A stretch of DNA of 64,000 nucleotides from Apostichopus japonicus. Lineage: Eukaryota > Echinodermata > Holothuroidea > Aspidochirotida > Stichopodidae. A program made the translations under genes and the position numbers. Positions 48,701 through 60,844 of this stretch are shown piece after piece (the stretch's first letter is position 1; each line of letters begins with the position of its first letter). Under the pieces are notes generated by a model that saw only the letters and a list, made by a program, of their open reading frames with translations, searched no databases and was not told the origin of the DNA. The stretch lies in contig NC_092568.1 of NCBI RefSeq assembly GCF_037975245.1, positions 18,807,001-18,871,000 of the forward strand, written 5' to 3'.

Positions 48701-51700
48701 TTCATGAATTTCTCTTTACTTGCAGGACAAGAAACCACTGCTCAGTTGATGTCTTTCACTTATGAAATAGTCGGAAGACATCCAGACATCTACAAAAAGT
48801 GAGGAAAATAGGCTATTACCTAACCTTCAAATACCTTTAAAAACTTCCCAGCTCTTGAAACAAAGAAACTATCTTGTAAGTCTTAAAAGAAGGGCCTTGT
48901 AATAATCAACAACATTGACTATCTCTTAAGTCTCCTATCATCATTTATTTAATTGCTCCAGCAATGTAATATTGATTTTATTCCATGACGATTTTGAAAA
49001 CTATAGGTTCTTTCAAGGTCATATTCAGAATGTCATTCCTTTTCCTCCAAAGACATGGTAGTGTTTGGCATTATTTGTCATAAAAACTATGAAAGTTCAT
49101 GTTTTTCTTGCTCCTTGCTCTTCAGACTACAAGCGGAAGTGGATGCTGTCATCGGAGACAATGATTCCATAACGTATGACAATACTTGTAAATTAGAATA
49201 TATGAACCTTGTGAGTACCACCATTAACATCCATTAGGGGGATTTAGCCATATCGCCAGTAGAACCAGTCTAATCAAGAAAGGACAAATTGTCAGTAGTA
49301 TTAAACAGTCCTTCAACCGATTTCAACTTACAACGCATATTGTAATTTGGAGTTTAATCATTCCTATTAATACGAAAATCAATTTGTTCCCAGAAAGGGG
49401 GGTGGACAGTTAAACTTTGACACTTCCCCCCACCCCAACTCTCACAAGTTGTCCTCCTTTCTTCACATCAAATATAGTAACCCTAGGTACACATGTACTA
49501 GTGACCAGACTGAATGTGGTGGGTGGTGAAAGAATGGTTGACATAAAGAAGGGGATTAAATGCCTAAGAGTTTTAATGTGCAAAAACATGAACTTATTAA
49601 TAAAAATGAACAGTATGAACTTAACAAATAAAGAGAATAGTTACAGTTAAAATAGAACAAGTTGTTTTGTATTGATTTATGATACCTCTTATGTTAAAAA
49701 TCATGTCTGTCTGTCAAAAGGGGGATAAAAATACCTTGAGAAAGATAAAGTAGGAAGAGTGAGTCACCACCATCATAACAAATTTTTCAAATGAATGGAC
49801 GTGAATTTTTTTCCACCTTGGTTATGGCCTCTCATTTGAAATTTGTTTCGATCCTGGCAGGTACTGAAAGAGGTCTTACGATGGGCACCACCAGCTGCTG
49901 GAATACAGAGGACGGTCGACAGAGACTTTGTGGTTAATGGCTACAAGATTCCAGCCGGTGCACATGTTGCGGTACTACAATCTCCTCTTTCTTTTACATT
50001 TTAGTATCAGTGTTGCAGGAATGATCTTTTCCCGCGAATTTGCGAAATATCCGAGATTTCTTTTCTACCTCTGGGACAAAAACTATTATCCTAAAACTCT
50101 GTAGCATACGCAAACTGGAGCCTATACCGCAATTTTTGCAAAGTTCTGTGATTTTTTTTTTACCACAGGCTCATCTCTGATGTTTAGAGAACATTTCAAA
50201 TTGAAATGATGTCAAGGCTCATTGTGGATTGAAAAATTTAATAAAGGAACAGATATATTTGACTAGAACAGGATTTAAACTGTTTGAAAGAAGAAAAAGA
50301 GACAGGAGTTATTTATTTCAATTTAAGGAATTGATAGACAGGCTAGGAAATACTGCCTTCAGCAAAGGATTTTCTCCCATCTCTGTTTCATTTCATGCTT
50401 CCATCTATGCAGAAAATTTCATGAAAATTTCAACTGTAAGGGAAAGAAGTGTAAAACTATGTAGACATCAGTCTACAGCAGGCATTAGGTGTAAAGGGAA
50501 ATTTTAGGTCATGAGCTCTAGGCTCTGTGACAGGTCATATAAGCTCGTTTTGGACAGCTGTCCGGCAGGGATTGGTTTGGCGATTATGCACTGGTAGACT
50601 GTTAATTGTAAATCAAAGATATCCTTTTGGAATGAGAGCTTGAAATTTGAGTGACAGGTGTTCTAAAGAAAGGCTATTAAAGGAAAATTACTATCAAATA
50701 GCGAGCCTTGATGGTAGAACGAAGGAGGTAGATAGAGTTGCTTACTTGTCATAGTCAGAAATATGTAAATCACTTTCAACTGGATTGTCTGACTTGCATC
50801 ATCTTTTCAGTGTTGGTTTAACTGGCATCAGATTGAATATTCAAGGCACATGCTGATTTTATGATTTCATGTGTCAACTAAATCAAGTGTTTCCCAAGCA
50901 TGTGTACAACATTACACAACACTACAAAACATTTATGAACATGTGGAATCTATTCCACATGAATAGGTCAATTGACCTTCAGTGATATGTTGTAGTAAGG
51001 TGCTTACTATTTGTACAAGTCTAAAGTTTTAATTTCCACCATGCTCACTTCTAGCCATGATTTTATTTGTTTGTTAGTTAATTATCAGTTTTGCATTTTA
51101 TTTTGCTATTAAAAACCAATACAAATTTTATGAACTGTAAACACATGAGGTAGAGGTGCAACTACCTTTGTGCATTATAAACCTTTGTGTCACTCTGACA
51201 AAGACAAACATTACACCCGTTGTGGTTTTTTTTTTAGCAGTAAATGAAAACAACATGGTCAATACCGAAAAATTGCTTATAGAAAGTTTTATTTTCTAAT
51301 TCTCAACCGTCGAAGATCTTGCCTAGCTTGGTCATTTCTCGTCATGAGTTTGTTGCAGAAACCATAGTCAGGACGTAATGTTTGGCTCAGTTAATAGTGA
51401 CACATGGTGCCACTAGATGGTAACTTAAAAGGGCAGCGCTAAAAGTCACCAGCATTGGTCCCAAAATTTGAGCTCACAAAACATTGCTAGTTGTTTTCAA
51501 AAGTATTCTCCTAGGGGCTCTGATTCTTTAAATTATTCACAGCCATTGAGGATTATTAAACTGGACAACTAAATATCTCAGTGTGGATAACTCTTTTGGA
51601 GTGACTGTCCAAAATGTTTGTTGAAATTTGACGTAGAAATGGTGGGGGAGGTGGGGAAGTGGTTTAAGTGTTGCTGGATTTGGCCACATAGACTTCATTT

Positions 51701-53326
51701 ATAAGTTTATTTTATTTTTCCGTCAAACTTGATCATTTGCACAAAACAAGTTTTGGTTATCATCTTTTGATGTGTTTGTTACAGCTGAACCATTATGCTC
51801 TGGGACGAGACGAAAGGTTTTGGGACAATCCAGAAAAGTTTGATCCAGAGAGATTTAGAGAAGAACATAACAGGTGAGCTCTTTAATAAAGGGTTCATCA
51901 GTAAGGACAGTTTTTCAAAATCATTCAAGTCTTCTAATGAGAAATATTTCCATTGAATCAAAAGTGTTCTTATTATCCAAAACTCTTGGAAGGCATTTTG
52001 TGGATGAATATGGGGGAGAGGAGGTGGAAGTGAGTGGTGGGGGGGGGGGGGATAGGAGGTAAGTATGGCATTAAAAGTATCAGTGAATATTTGTACTATG
52101 TCAGCGTGAAATGAATGTTTAAATTCTTGACAATTACTCTAGGTAACTGGTAAGCCTAATTCATGTACCCGATCGAACTTTCCAGTACCCACATCAAAAA
52201 AGGCACATTACAGGTACCTGTTTTCTTAAACAAAACTAGCATTACTGCTATGCGAGGGCTTTCACGATTTCAATAATTCCGTAGGTCTGCATGCGAATGC
52301 AGAAATCAGTCTCTTGTAGTGTAGATTGTTGTTATAATTACCTACTATTTCAACATTGTTACATTATTCCGTTGTGTTTAGCTACTTTTTTATTCAATAT
52401 TCGGTCCAGAGTTTCCGGTACCTGTTACCCGACCGGGTAATGATACAGGGTACCTGGTTACGATTTTTGTCTACCCGATCATTTATTTGTATCTTTCTAG
52501 TACTTTGTATTGAATTTTAAGCAATATCAGGTTATTCTCAAGGTGCAATTCAAATCTAGAGATTGCAATGATGAAAAAGCTCTTTTAGATTCTCAGTTGA
52601 CTAGCTCCATTGACAGTAAACGAGATGGACTCTATAATAGATTTACAGAGATATTCCATATTCCTTTAATATACTGAGAAGTCAAATTCTTCATTTTGAC
52701 CTCAACATAAAGTCGCTTCTTCACCGAGATGTGCTCTTTGTATTTCTCTTCAGACGGCTGTATGCATATTTTCCATTTTCTCTTGGACCAAGGGTCTGCA
52801 TTGGACAACATTTTGCAATGGTGAGATACTTCTCCTGTTTCAACTATTCTTTATTCTTTTGGATAAAATGAAAAGTCTAGTTAAAAGTGTTTTGTAATAT
52901 ATAAATAAAATGTTTGCATTGATGCCAAGTAAGAGATAGAATTTGTGCTGCTGTGGCAACAATTTTCAAATCTCTGGAAAGTCAAGGCAGGACTATCTTC
53001 TTCCTCCTCCTCCCCTGCCACAACAACCCCAACACCTGCCCATTCTCTTGTTTCTTCTCCCAGGAAGTGCAGTTTACTCCCTCATCTGCAGGTTGCAGTG
53101 AAATATAGCCTGTTTGCTGTCTGTTTTTGTTTCAAACTATTCCCTGAATATTTTTTTTTATTATCTTGTATAGATTGAAGCAAAAGTGATCATAGCTAAA
53201 CTGTTACAGAAGTTTCATTTTACCCTTGTGCCTGGTGTAGAACTGGAATACTCGGCGGAGGTCACCCTGAAACCAAAACATCGGACTCCATTGTATCTGA
53301 CACCGAGAAAAACTTCAATGGACTAA
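36725..53326 (+). CDS. Cytochrome P450, cholesterol 24-hydroxylase-like (CYP46A1-like), 13 exons
   Basis: Exons: 36725-36858, 39170-39247, 42276-42357, 43257-43417, 44570-44708, 45337-45453, 45982-46210, 48726-48798, 49126-49210, 49861-49971, 51785-51873, 52754-52820, 53174-53326. All junctions are GT-AG and in phase, and the total is 1,518 nt, giving 505 aa (human CYP46A1 has 500). Residues ~5-31 form a membrane anchor followed by a basic/Pro hinge (YRHLPCPKKR). Family marks in order: SFIWGH, TYGTVF, FQTVFGKRLVGSGLFSE, ERWEEKRK, MDILAK, DILTHIL, I-helix FVAGQETT, K-helix EVLR, FDPERF, and heme loop PFSLGPRVCIG with the Cys ligand. The protein would be an ER-bound monooxygenase using P450 reductase; a sterol substrate is inferred from the CYP46 resemblance. 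No stop or frameshift interrupts it. The start is the ATG before the anchor. Confidence 0.93.
37333..38020 (+). repeat. Two-copy ~470-bp spaced duplication in P450 intron 1
   Basis: 37333-37550 and 37803-38020 share GATCAGG-CTTG-CAAGTT, GCAGTTCAAATT, ATGCAGTCGTACA and CTCAGTCCA-TGGAT in order. The duplicated sequence carries no exon. Confidence 0.75.
37730..37797 (+). pseudogene. Relic duplicate of P450 exon 2 in intron 1
   Basis: The sequence GCCTTTTGCATCTTTTTG then TTTCATGTGGGGTCATATGC then AATTGATGTTGTAGAGATAG parallels true exon 2 and its acceptor (39151-39210: GCCTTTTGTATCTTTCAG then TTTCATATGGGGTCATGC then AATTGATTTCGCAGAGGTTG). The acceptor CAG has become TTG, a 2-base AT insertion shifts the frame, and the downstream half is lost. 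Upstream intron sequence (GTCATAACATGTTTACAG and on) is duplicated too. Confidence 0.75.
37985..38870 (+). repeat. Duplicated block B (copy at 59.6-60.1 kb)
   Basis: Shares CTCAGTCCAGTGGATGTTG, ACAGTCGCCGTCC, TGTTATGGATCTACCAGG, AGAAGTTATTACATTAGT and CTTGGGGCTAAATGCATAT in order with 59645-60115. Here the block lies inside P450 intron 1. Confidence 0.85.
40475..40775 (+). mobile_element. tRNA-derived SINE in P450 intron 2
   Basis: An A-box-like TGGTAAAGGCAGTGG (40491-40505) and a canonical B box GGTTCGAGCCC (40527-40537) have the ~35-bp spacing of a tRNA-type Pol III promoter. They are followed by a body including CCTTGGTCAAGGCACTTTAT. The 3' limit is uncertain. A diverged relative lies at 30.57 kb. 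Confidence 0.75.
41230..42246 (+). repeat. ~42-bp minisatellite in P450 intron 2, about 24 copies
   Basis: The unit core GATAAGGAACCATCTTTCAA plus CCTGTTGGTTATATCTTGAT recurs with substitutions across 1 kb. It stops 29 bases before the exon 3 acceptor at 42275. Minus-strand frames through this span are repeat translations. Confidence 0.95.
42243..42275 (+). promoter_or_regulatory. 3' splice site of P450 exon 3, abutting the satellite
   Basis: The last satellite unit ends AACCTGTTAAC. TTAAC (42245-42249) fits the branch-point pattern YTNAY, with its A 27 bases before the AG. TTCTTCTTCTTCTTCACACC forms the pyrimidine tract before TATAG. The branch point therefore appears to lie at the satellite boundary. 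Confidence 0.5.
45384..45593 (+). repeat. 70-bp triplication of exon 6 end and its donor
   Basis: The 3' part of exon 6 and its donor (GGTATCATGGCTCAGATGAG, then AGG|GTAGGT) is repeated twice downstream with an exact 70-base period (45454-45523 and 45524-45593). The copies end AGG|GTACGT and AGA|GTAGGT. Because 70 is not a multiple of three and both copies have an in-frame TAG, use of the copied donors would shift or truncate the protein. Confidence 0.9.
46638..46895. repeat. 120/130-bp palindrome with 8-base loop
   Basis: Left arm 46638-46757, loop AGTGGGTA, right arm 46766-46895. Sampled blocks pair exactly (GATGATCAGCC, CAATGCGTTAGCGTAATCAA, GATTGTTAACCATG). The visible difference is tract length, A10 on the left versus T22 on the right, plus one or two base differences. 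It lies within the target duplications of the LINE. Confidence 0.93.
46940..48348 (+). pseudogene. LINE reverse transcriptase (Jockey/CR1-Rex1-like), inactivated
   Basis: RT blocks in order: AFKAAGPDQLKPRVLKTC (block 0/1, ~46985), SCIIPVAKKP and DLRPVALTFVLMKSCERIV (block 2), QYAYRAHRNTEDAV, motif A region MFFEFSSSFNTI, then after a frameshift near 47443 GAPQGTVLAPFLFTLYTSDV, motif C LIKFADDTALVG (~47648-47683), SSYKYLGVVFDD, and after an in-frame TGA at ~47935 a thumb region (LYCLRRMSKF, RYCMTCRGGN). The upstream endonuclease is missing. In motif A the usual catalytic Asp (F-x-D-F) is Glu. The copy cannot produce active RT. Confidence 0.9.
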
Positions 53327-53610
53327 AAGCTGTAATTTTGTGACATGAACAATGCCACTACTTCAGTGTCCTTCAAATAGTAGTTTTTCTGTAAATATAG
53401 AAGAAAATACACACACACAGACGACACACATACTGACTTATTGTTAACAAGTGTTGAAGCAGGGTTAGAAAACTTGGCCTAGCAATTGATTATTGGATTG
53501 GGTTCATGCAAGAATTCTAACGAAATAGTACTTTGGCATAAGTTGGCTTATCAATTTGGCCAAGGAACTCAATCAGAAGTTCCCAGTCGCTTTGTGGGTC
53601 TGTGATATAA
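53327..53610 (+). other. P450 3' UTR and flank
   Basis: AT-rich sequence after the TAA, with a CA-rich run at 53410-53425. The first AATAAA-type polyadenylation signal after the stop is at ~53773, already inside the first copy of the downstream triplication. Confidence 0.45.
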
Positions 53611-55249
53611 AGGTAACATTTAAGGTCTACGGACACAACTGTAGGATCAATATTGTCCTAATCACTTCTAATAGGCATAAGAAGTCATGAAAATAGCTGC
53701 AATTCCCATCAAAATTCATCAAAGATGGACCATTTTACAAGTATTTCCCGAAATCCAGTTTAAATTGATGAATAAACGTTTTAACTAAATATGACACTGC
53801 ATATTTTATTTGACATGAAAATAGCTCTTTGTACATTGCACCACAAAATATCTTAGATTGAAGTATATGATTCTAAGCAAATTAATTAACTGTCAAAATT
53901 CAAAATTTTGTTGGTGCAGATTTTTTACATTATTAATTATTTTTTCATACCACTACGCAACATTATGTGCTTTCTGTAAATATTATTGAAGGAAGTGAAC
54001 ACAAGGTGGAGGGCAGAGAGCTGATTTTTCTTTTTATAACAGTTGCTATCGGGTAAATGCTATAAATAACAGTGAGAGGTGGTGGGAGATTTGACTAGTT
54101 GATTGTATTATATAGGGGTACTTAAATACATGATACAAGAAGGTTTGAAAGATAGGTAACATTTAAGGTCTACGGACACAACTGTAGGACCAATATTGTC
54201 CTAATCACTTCTAATAGGCATAAGAAGTCATGAAAATAGCTGCAATTCCCATCAAAATTCATCAAAGATGGACCATTTTACAAGTATTTCCCGAAATCCA
54301 GTTTAAATTGATGAATAAATAAACGTTTTAACTAAATATGACACTGCATATTTTATTTGACATGAAAATAGCTCTTTGTACATTGCACCACAAAATATCT
54401 TAGATTGAAGTATATGATTCTAAGCAAATTAATTAACTGTCAAAATTCAAAATTTTGTTGGTGCAGATTTTTTACATTATTAATTATTTTTTCATACCAC
54501 TACGCAACATTATGTGCTTTCTGTAAATATTATTGAAGGAAGTGAACACAAGGTGGAGGGCAGAGAGCTGATTTTTCTTTTTATAACAGTTGCTATCGGG
54601 TAAATGCTATAAATAACAGTGAGAGGTGGTGGGAGATTTGACTAGTTGATTGTATTATATAGGGGTACTTAAATACATGATACAAGAAGGTTTGAAAGAT
54701 AGGTAACATTTAAGGTCTACGGACACAACTGTAGGACCAATATTGTCCTAATCACTTCTAATAGGCATAAGAAGTCATGAAAATAGCTGCAATTCCCATC
54801 AAAATTCATCAAAGATGGACCATTTTACAAGTATTTCCCGAAATCCAGTTTAAATTGATGAATAAATAAACGTTTTAACTAAATATGACACTGCATATTT
54901 TATTTGACATGAAAATAGCTCTTTGTACATTGCACCACAAAATATCTTAGATTGAAGTATATGATTCTAAGCAAATTAATTAACTGTCAAAATTCAAAAT
55001 TTTGTTGGTGCAGATTTTTTACATTATTAATTATTTTTTCATACCACTACGCAACATTATGTGCTTTCTGTAAAAATTATTGAAGGAAGTGAACACAAGG
55101 TGGAGGGCAGAGAGCTGATTTTTCTTTTTATAACAGTTGCTATCGGATAAATGCTATAAATAACAGTGAGAGGTGGTGGGAGATTTGACTAGTTGATTGT
55201 ATTATATAGGGGTACTTAAATACATGATACAAGAAGGTTTGAAAGATAG
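53611..55249 (+). repeat. Near-identical ~545-bp tandem triplication
   Basis: Copies start at AGGTAACATTTAAGGTCTAC: 53611, 54154 and 54701. Copies 2 and 3 share a 4-base insertion (AATAAATAAACG versus AATAAACG) and C in TAGGACCAAT, and differ from each other at only a few sites. Copy 3 has TAAAAATTATT and CGGATAAATG. No coding frame is conserved. Each unit has AATAAA motifs. Confidence 0.97.
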
Positions 55250-57901
55250 CACCGTTAGAACATTACAAGCATGTGGGCAACCCTTATTAGAGGGGTTGGG
55301 GAGAAGTCAATGGGCTACACCCCCATGGTCCAGGGTTAATTAGGGGATTCAAGAAAAATATGCGATATGGAATAATGTATTGTCAGTATCATAATACTCT
55401 TAAGAACAAAATTGAAGGCTTCAAAGTGTGCCACGAGTGGGTGGGGGTGGGGCAACAAAATACTTGTTCCCTAGTCTGACCTGGCTCATAATGCCACTGT
55501 TCATTTTGGCGGTCGTAATATTTATTCAGGACTATTGGCATACATTAATTGGTCATCATTAAGAAGTTTGATTGCAGACTCACTGGACACATTTATATTA
55601 AAGCCAATAATTCTGTCCAGAAAGTTCGATAATTTCCATCATAAAAAAAAAAAAAATTAATATTGAGCATATTAATGTTTTGTATCACTAATTCAGTAAA
55701 GACCAAGATGACAAAAATTGTTGTCATATTTGGCACTGATAGGTGCAATAACCTTCAGTCACACTAGTACTATGACCATCCAACAATGTGATATTAAAGA
55801 AAAGCTTACTTTCTAAAGTCATTTTGTGTTAGACTTGTTCAGCCCTAAAAGTCAAATGTTAAAGTGGCAGGTTAATAGTCTTATATCAAGGTCAAAGGCC
55901 TTCTCAGACAACTTACAACAGTTAACTGGTAACCTTTAATACCTAAAATATAATTATAATAGTATAATATATAATGCGCCTTTCTTATATAGCACAACAC
56001 AGACTTCAGTATGTTCAATTCAAACTGTTGGTCCTGTTTGGACATTGAAGTGCACCACATCTAAGTGTCCCTGGGACGACATCCCATAGAATGCTGGTAC
56101 ATGCAATTACCACGTACCGCACCCACCCATTTTTCAATGGAAGACATTTCTCTCTGTTTCTTATTGCGATTTTTTGTACAGTTCGTGTTTACAGGCAATG
56201 TGTACATTAGTGGTGCTCATAATTTCAATCATGGTCGGTTTGGTTTTATATACTTGTTATTATGTACTTCAAATGAGATCACAAGATTATATTTAATCTT
56301 GCAGGAAGTTTTGAACCACCAGGTGAAGGAATCATTAGCAAATCATGGAATTTAATAAATCACAATTTTAGAAATTGATACATTATTTTATGTGATGACT
56401 TAAGATTCAAGGTTGCAACTCAATGGCCATGTCCATAATCCGGAGTCCAATAAGAATGCCATGAAATGTTTCTTCTCGCCATTAATGCCGAAATTCCAAA
56501 ATAGCCAGTCAAGAAAATAACGTCTCCTTCAAGTCCGATTTAACAGACAAAAGTGTTTTAGGTTTAAAGTCTCGACTGAATACGATCCTACTCAAAGGCT
56601 AGTCTTAGTTTCCCAGATTCCTCGTTACCCACATCCGATACTTAGTAGTGAAAGCGTGGTGTAGCGGTTTGGTACTGTGGTTATATCTCTAGTAAACCTA
56701 TGCAAGACCCCACCAGGAACCAAATCCTCTTGATTGATTCAAATTGCTGCTGTGCAATGTTTTTGAGCGGAGTCAACCCCGGAGTTGGTATTTCTGACAA
56801 AATGCCAATTGGAAAATAGGGTAACGAATTTCGTTCGCTATCATCGGGCTGCCCTGCGGTGACTCGGTCTCAATATTCAGGAGCCAAATTCAGCGTGGTC
56901 TTACACCCAATCAACGTAAGAGTATGAAACAAATAGGAAAACAAAACCGCCCCACTGGTTGTCAAGTCCAACCCATAGAAATTGACCTATGAAGAATGCT
57001 GACACAGTGTATCGCCGTGTTTTTAAGCAGTGACAGGCACTTTGCTTTGTACGGTAAAAAGCCAGATCATTTGTATGTCTTCATACATACATGCACATGC
57101 GCATTTGAATTGAATTTTATATTAACCGTTTTTTCGAAAGAGTAGGTGTACAGAGACATGTTATGGCGACCACAGTGGTACTCCTGACTTAAGAATCAAC
57201 TTTGAAAACTCTAATGACTCGAGCAAATGGATTGTTTTATGCAACTTTTATTGTCTGTTAATATCATTTCCAGTCTCTGAGAGACATATGGCAAACATTT
57301 TTCTTGCTTGTATTATTTAAGTGCTCCACTCAGATAGTTTCATAGTTGTCCCTGGAAAATGCTGTGAAAAAAAAGCAACCCCCCCCCCTTCCCACACACA
57401 CACCTACAGTGTACTAAAATAACTAATACACTGAGTTTGATGGATGTCTACATAAGCGGTTACAGTCATCAAAGGATGAGATGTTAGCACGAGTAGTGGC
57501 TCGGAATGTGTCGTTTTGCATACAATGCTTTGTCCGAACATGGTTGGTGATTATCACTGGCCGGGCCTTAAAAACATAGTTGAGTCAATTTAGGCAAATA
57601 ACCTTTTAAGTTATTGTCCAGAACATACCTAGCCACGCTGAGTTTAGGCTTAAGCCTTCCTTAAAACTCATATTACAAGCTAGGCCAATATTGCATTCTT
57701 ATGCCTTTTTGCCAAAGTTACAGTGTTGGGAATATGTTGCAAATGTGTTTGAGTATTTGTACAATTCTATGTAAGTTATTTGACTAAAATATTCTAGGCT
57801 TAAGTTTAATACCTATGCATAACCTAAGTTAACCAAGGGCAAGGCTACGCGTTCATAGGCCTAAGTTAGGCTAAGCCTATTTTCCTAGTATTGAATTGTT
57901 A

Positions 57902-57946
<45 letters not shown>

Positions 57947-58740
57947 TTTCGCACTTACTTAGCATAGTAAAAAACACGGACTCGGCCAAAGAATTCAGCT
58001 CCGTATTACCGTGGAACTACAGTGTAAGTACATCATACTGTAAATCACACAGGTGACTGCAGCTAGTTGACCGAACATAACACGTACACGCCGCACAGTA
58101 CATATTGTGTAATTGGATATGGCAAACACCGCACAGTACTGTGTGACTGAAAATTGTATACCCTGCACAATACGTAGGCTACTGTGTGATTGGAAATGGT
58201 AACTGACAAAGGCCGTATCGTCAGTGGAAGATGTTTTGTTTACATAAAGGGGGCTCACAAAGGGGAAATTCCAATGCGTTGTACCACCACGCTAAGTTAA
58301 AGGTCACAAACTAAGTGTGGTTTGAATCGAAGTTTCCGTTGGGTTGATGGCAGCAAACTGTTTGGGACCAATACTGCTGACCTTTAAGGTAACATCGTAG
58401 CCTTGGCCTATCTAAATTCGTTACTTGATGAAATTGGTAATCAGATCGACACTTTTTCCTCTGTTTAAATTTTCATCTTAATCGATGTCTGCAGCAGTGT
58501 CACATCTAAATTGTTGTTAAACATGACAGGATCCTGACAAGCTAATATCATGTTTCGGAATCAAACAAAGGTCAATTTTCCAAACCATCATGGTATCGCC
58601 CAAGTGCTTTAAAGAAGTTCTTTGCACCGAATATGGATTCCCAGGATATGTTGATGATTGTAATTCGTGAAAATGCTCAACTGATGGATATCAAATTTAC
58701 TTGCATCAAAATGTGATCATCCTTAAACCAGTTTTCATTC
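55250..58740. other. Intergenic, no gene found
   Basis: No exon or recognised element is supported. Poly-A and poly-C runs are present, with an (AT)n tract at 57905-57944. GTGGTGTAGCGGTTTGGTAC at ~56653 resembles a tRNA A-box context, but no B box follows. Confidence 0.45.
57905..57944. repeat. (AT)n microsatellite
   Basis: About 19 uninterrupted AT dinucleotides. Confidence 0.97.
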
Positions 58741-60415
58741 GGAGTTCGAGATCAGGGTATTTGAGCGTTCACGCATACGTCATGGAAGAACTGACGTACC
58801 TATTAATTCGTATAAATTCTGAAGTGCCTGTTGATTTCAATGCACCAATCTACATCCAATTTGTTATGTGCACACACATGAATAAACTTCTGTGATGATA
58901 CTTTATAGAACGAAGATAGCCATGAGAAATTCATGAAATTTGTTGTTGCCATACTCGGTTCTATCAAGCTTTGAAAGTTCTATCAAGCTTCCAAATTTCG
59001 GTGGCAATAGAGATTGAAGTTTGTGTTACTTGCAGTGCTACTAGTAGTACTACTACTAGTTTAACTTTTTATCAGGTTTGTATTCCTGAACACAATAACT
59101 AACCGAAGTTAAGAACAAAATGTGAAAAAATGGACTACCTAAGGTAAGCTTAGCACGGCTAGCTAGCCTAAGATTAGGGTTCGGCCGGGTATAATTATTG
59201 GTTTAGATTACACTCTGCTGGCTTAGGTTAGCCTAGTATAAGCTATGTATTGGCATTAGTTAGCTATAAACTAGTCATACTGTAGTAGTAAATGGGGAGC
59301 ATTGTAACATGTCACTATTTTTGTTAGACTTTGTTCAGGGATGTATATATTGTTGGCACCTAATGATGATGTGAAGATCAAACTTGCGTTCGAAAACGTG
59401 ATCACAAACTGTCTTTCCAATAGAGCAACTCAAACATTAATCTATCAGTACAGCAAGGGAACATACAAACTTACCATGTATCTTCTGTGCTTCAATATAA
59501 AGGGCAACACCTGGGCGTTCCCGCTCTCAGTCGTAACTGGTCGCCATCGATATAGTCACAGACTGTGAGTGGCAGAGGAGGTAAGGTGGGGGGGGGGGGG
59601 GTGAGGAGGGTGTGATAAGGAGTAGGTGAGTTCCTTTTGACTATCTCAGTCCAGTGGATGTTGTAACAGTCGCCGTCCCTTATGGTTGTTAGATGAGCAA
59701 TTTGCTAGTGGTTGCCGTATCGGCGTACCATAGGATTCTTTTCTAAAACAACCATGTTTTGTTATGGATCTACCAGGTTAATGCCATTCTAGTCCGAAGA
59801 AGTTATTACATTAGTGGGTTCAGTCCCAAAGTTATGAATTTGAAATGTTGTGTATGTTTACACGAGGGACACAAATGTTTAAGATAATCTATTAACTGTG
59901 GCTCTATGTATTTTCTCGTAGGCCTGTTAAATTGTGCAAGTCTCGCTCTCCGTAGTATCGCATCCTGGTCATGTTCATATATACAGTACAGTGTGTAAGA
60001 CGTACCATCCGCTATATGACTGCAGTGTACTACTATTAAGCCCTACGTATATTGTCTTGGGGCTAAATGCATATCGTTTACTGTGTACAGTGTGTGCGTA
60101 TGCACTGTCGATTCATGTTCCGTAGCATACATATAACCAACTCATAAACTTAATATTAGTTGCAACTTCACTGTATGGTAGTTCAAGTGTGAGTGAATCT
60201 TATAGGCCGCACTTTTTTTTATTAAATTGTACTTGAACTACGTTCAAGATCAGGGTACTTGAGCGAGACGTACCTAAATTCTGAAGTGCCCTTTGATTTC
60301 AATGCACCAATCTACATCCAAGTTGTCATGGGTACGCACATGCGTAAACTTCTGTGATGATACTTGATAGAACGAAGATAGCCATGAGAAATTCATGAAA
60401 TTTGTTGTTGTCATC
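58741..60415 (+). repeat. Diverged duplicate of P450 5' flank and intron 1 sequence
   Basis: 58906-59400 matches 34612-35215 (block A) and 59635-60115 matches 37985-38870 (block B). The 2.8 kb between A and B upstream, which holds the LTR-gag and P450 exon 1, is missing here and replaced by ~235 bases. A third block (58741-58960) is repeated at 60235-60415 (ATCAGGGTA-TTGAGCG, TTTGATTTCAATGCACCAAT). No P450 exon is recognisable in this copy. Confidence 0.8.
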
Positions 60416-60419
60416 AGCG

Positions 60420-60840
60420 TTGCCAGTGTTAGCGTTTTTACACTAGATCTAGCGTTTTTATTCTTTACTGGGGTTCTAGCGTACGTTTTTTCTAATTTTG
60501 GTAATTCTAGCGTTTTTTGCCTAAAACTAGTTAAATTGACCAAAAATAGACCATTTTCCAGATTTTTTTAGACCAAATTCTTACTAAGAGACCCATCCAA
60601 ATTTATTATGAGTATTTTTGCCCAATCTTCGGAATTTCCTACCAAAAATTTCCATATTTTTTCAAATTTTCTGAGTCAGACTAACCCACCTGAAGTTAGC
60701 AGGACATTCTGCCAGCAGGATATTTGGTTGGAACAGGGTTGCCAGTTTTCCGGATACATTGTCGGTCAAATTGGGACAAAAACAAAATGCCAAATTTGTA
60801 TTTAATATATTTTTGGTACTAATTTAGAATCCGTACCAAT
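60420..60840. other. Non-coding DNA with TAGCGTTTTT motifs
   Basis: TAGCGTTTTT occurs three times between 60437 and 60520 and a GTTGCCAG motif occurs at 60421 and 60738. Possibly an old element; it was not identified. Confidence 0.35.
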
Positions 60841-60844
60841 CGAC

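Noticed and set aside
52140-52500. Possible small TIR element with TACCCGATC / GGTACCTG motifs in P450 intron 11
   Set aside because: The complementary blocks do not line up as clean terminal repeats and no target duplication is visible.
56653-56780. tRNA or SINE head (GTGGTGTAGCGGTTTGGTAC)
   Set aside because: An A-box-like start but no matching B box at the right spacing and no cloverleaf fold.
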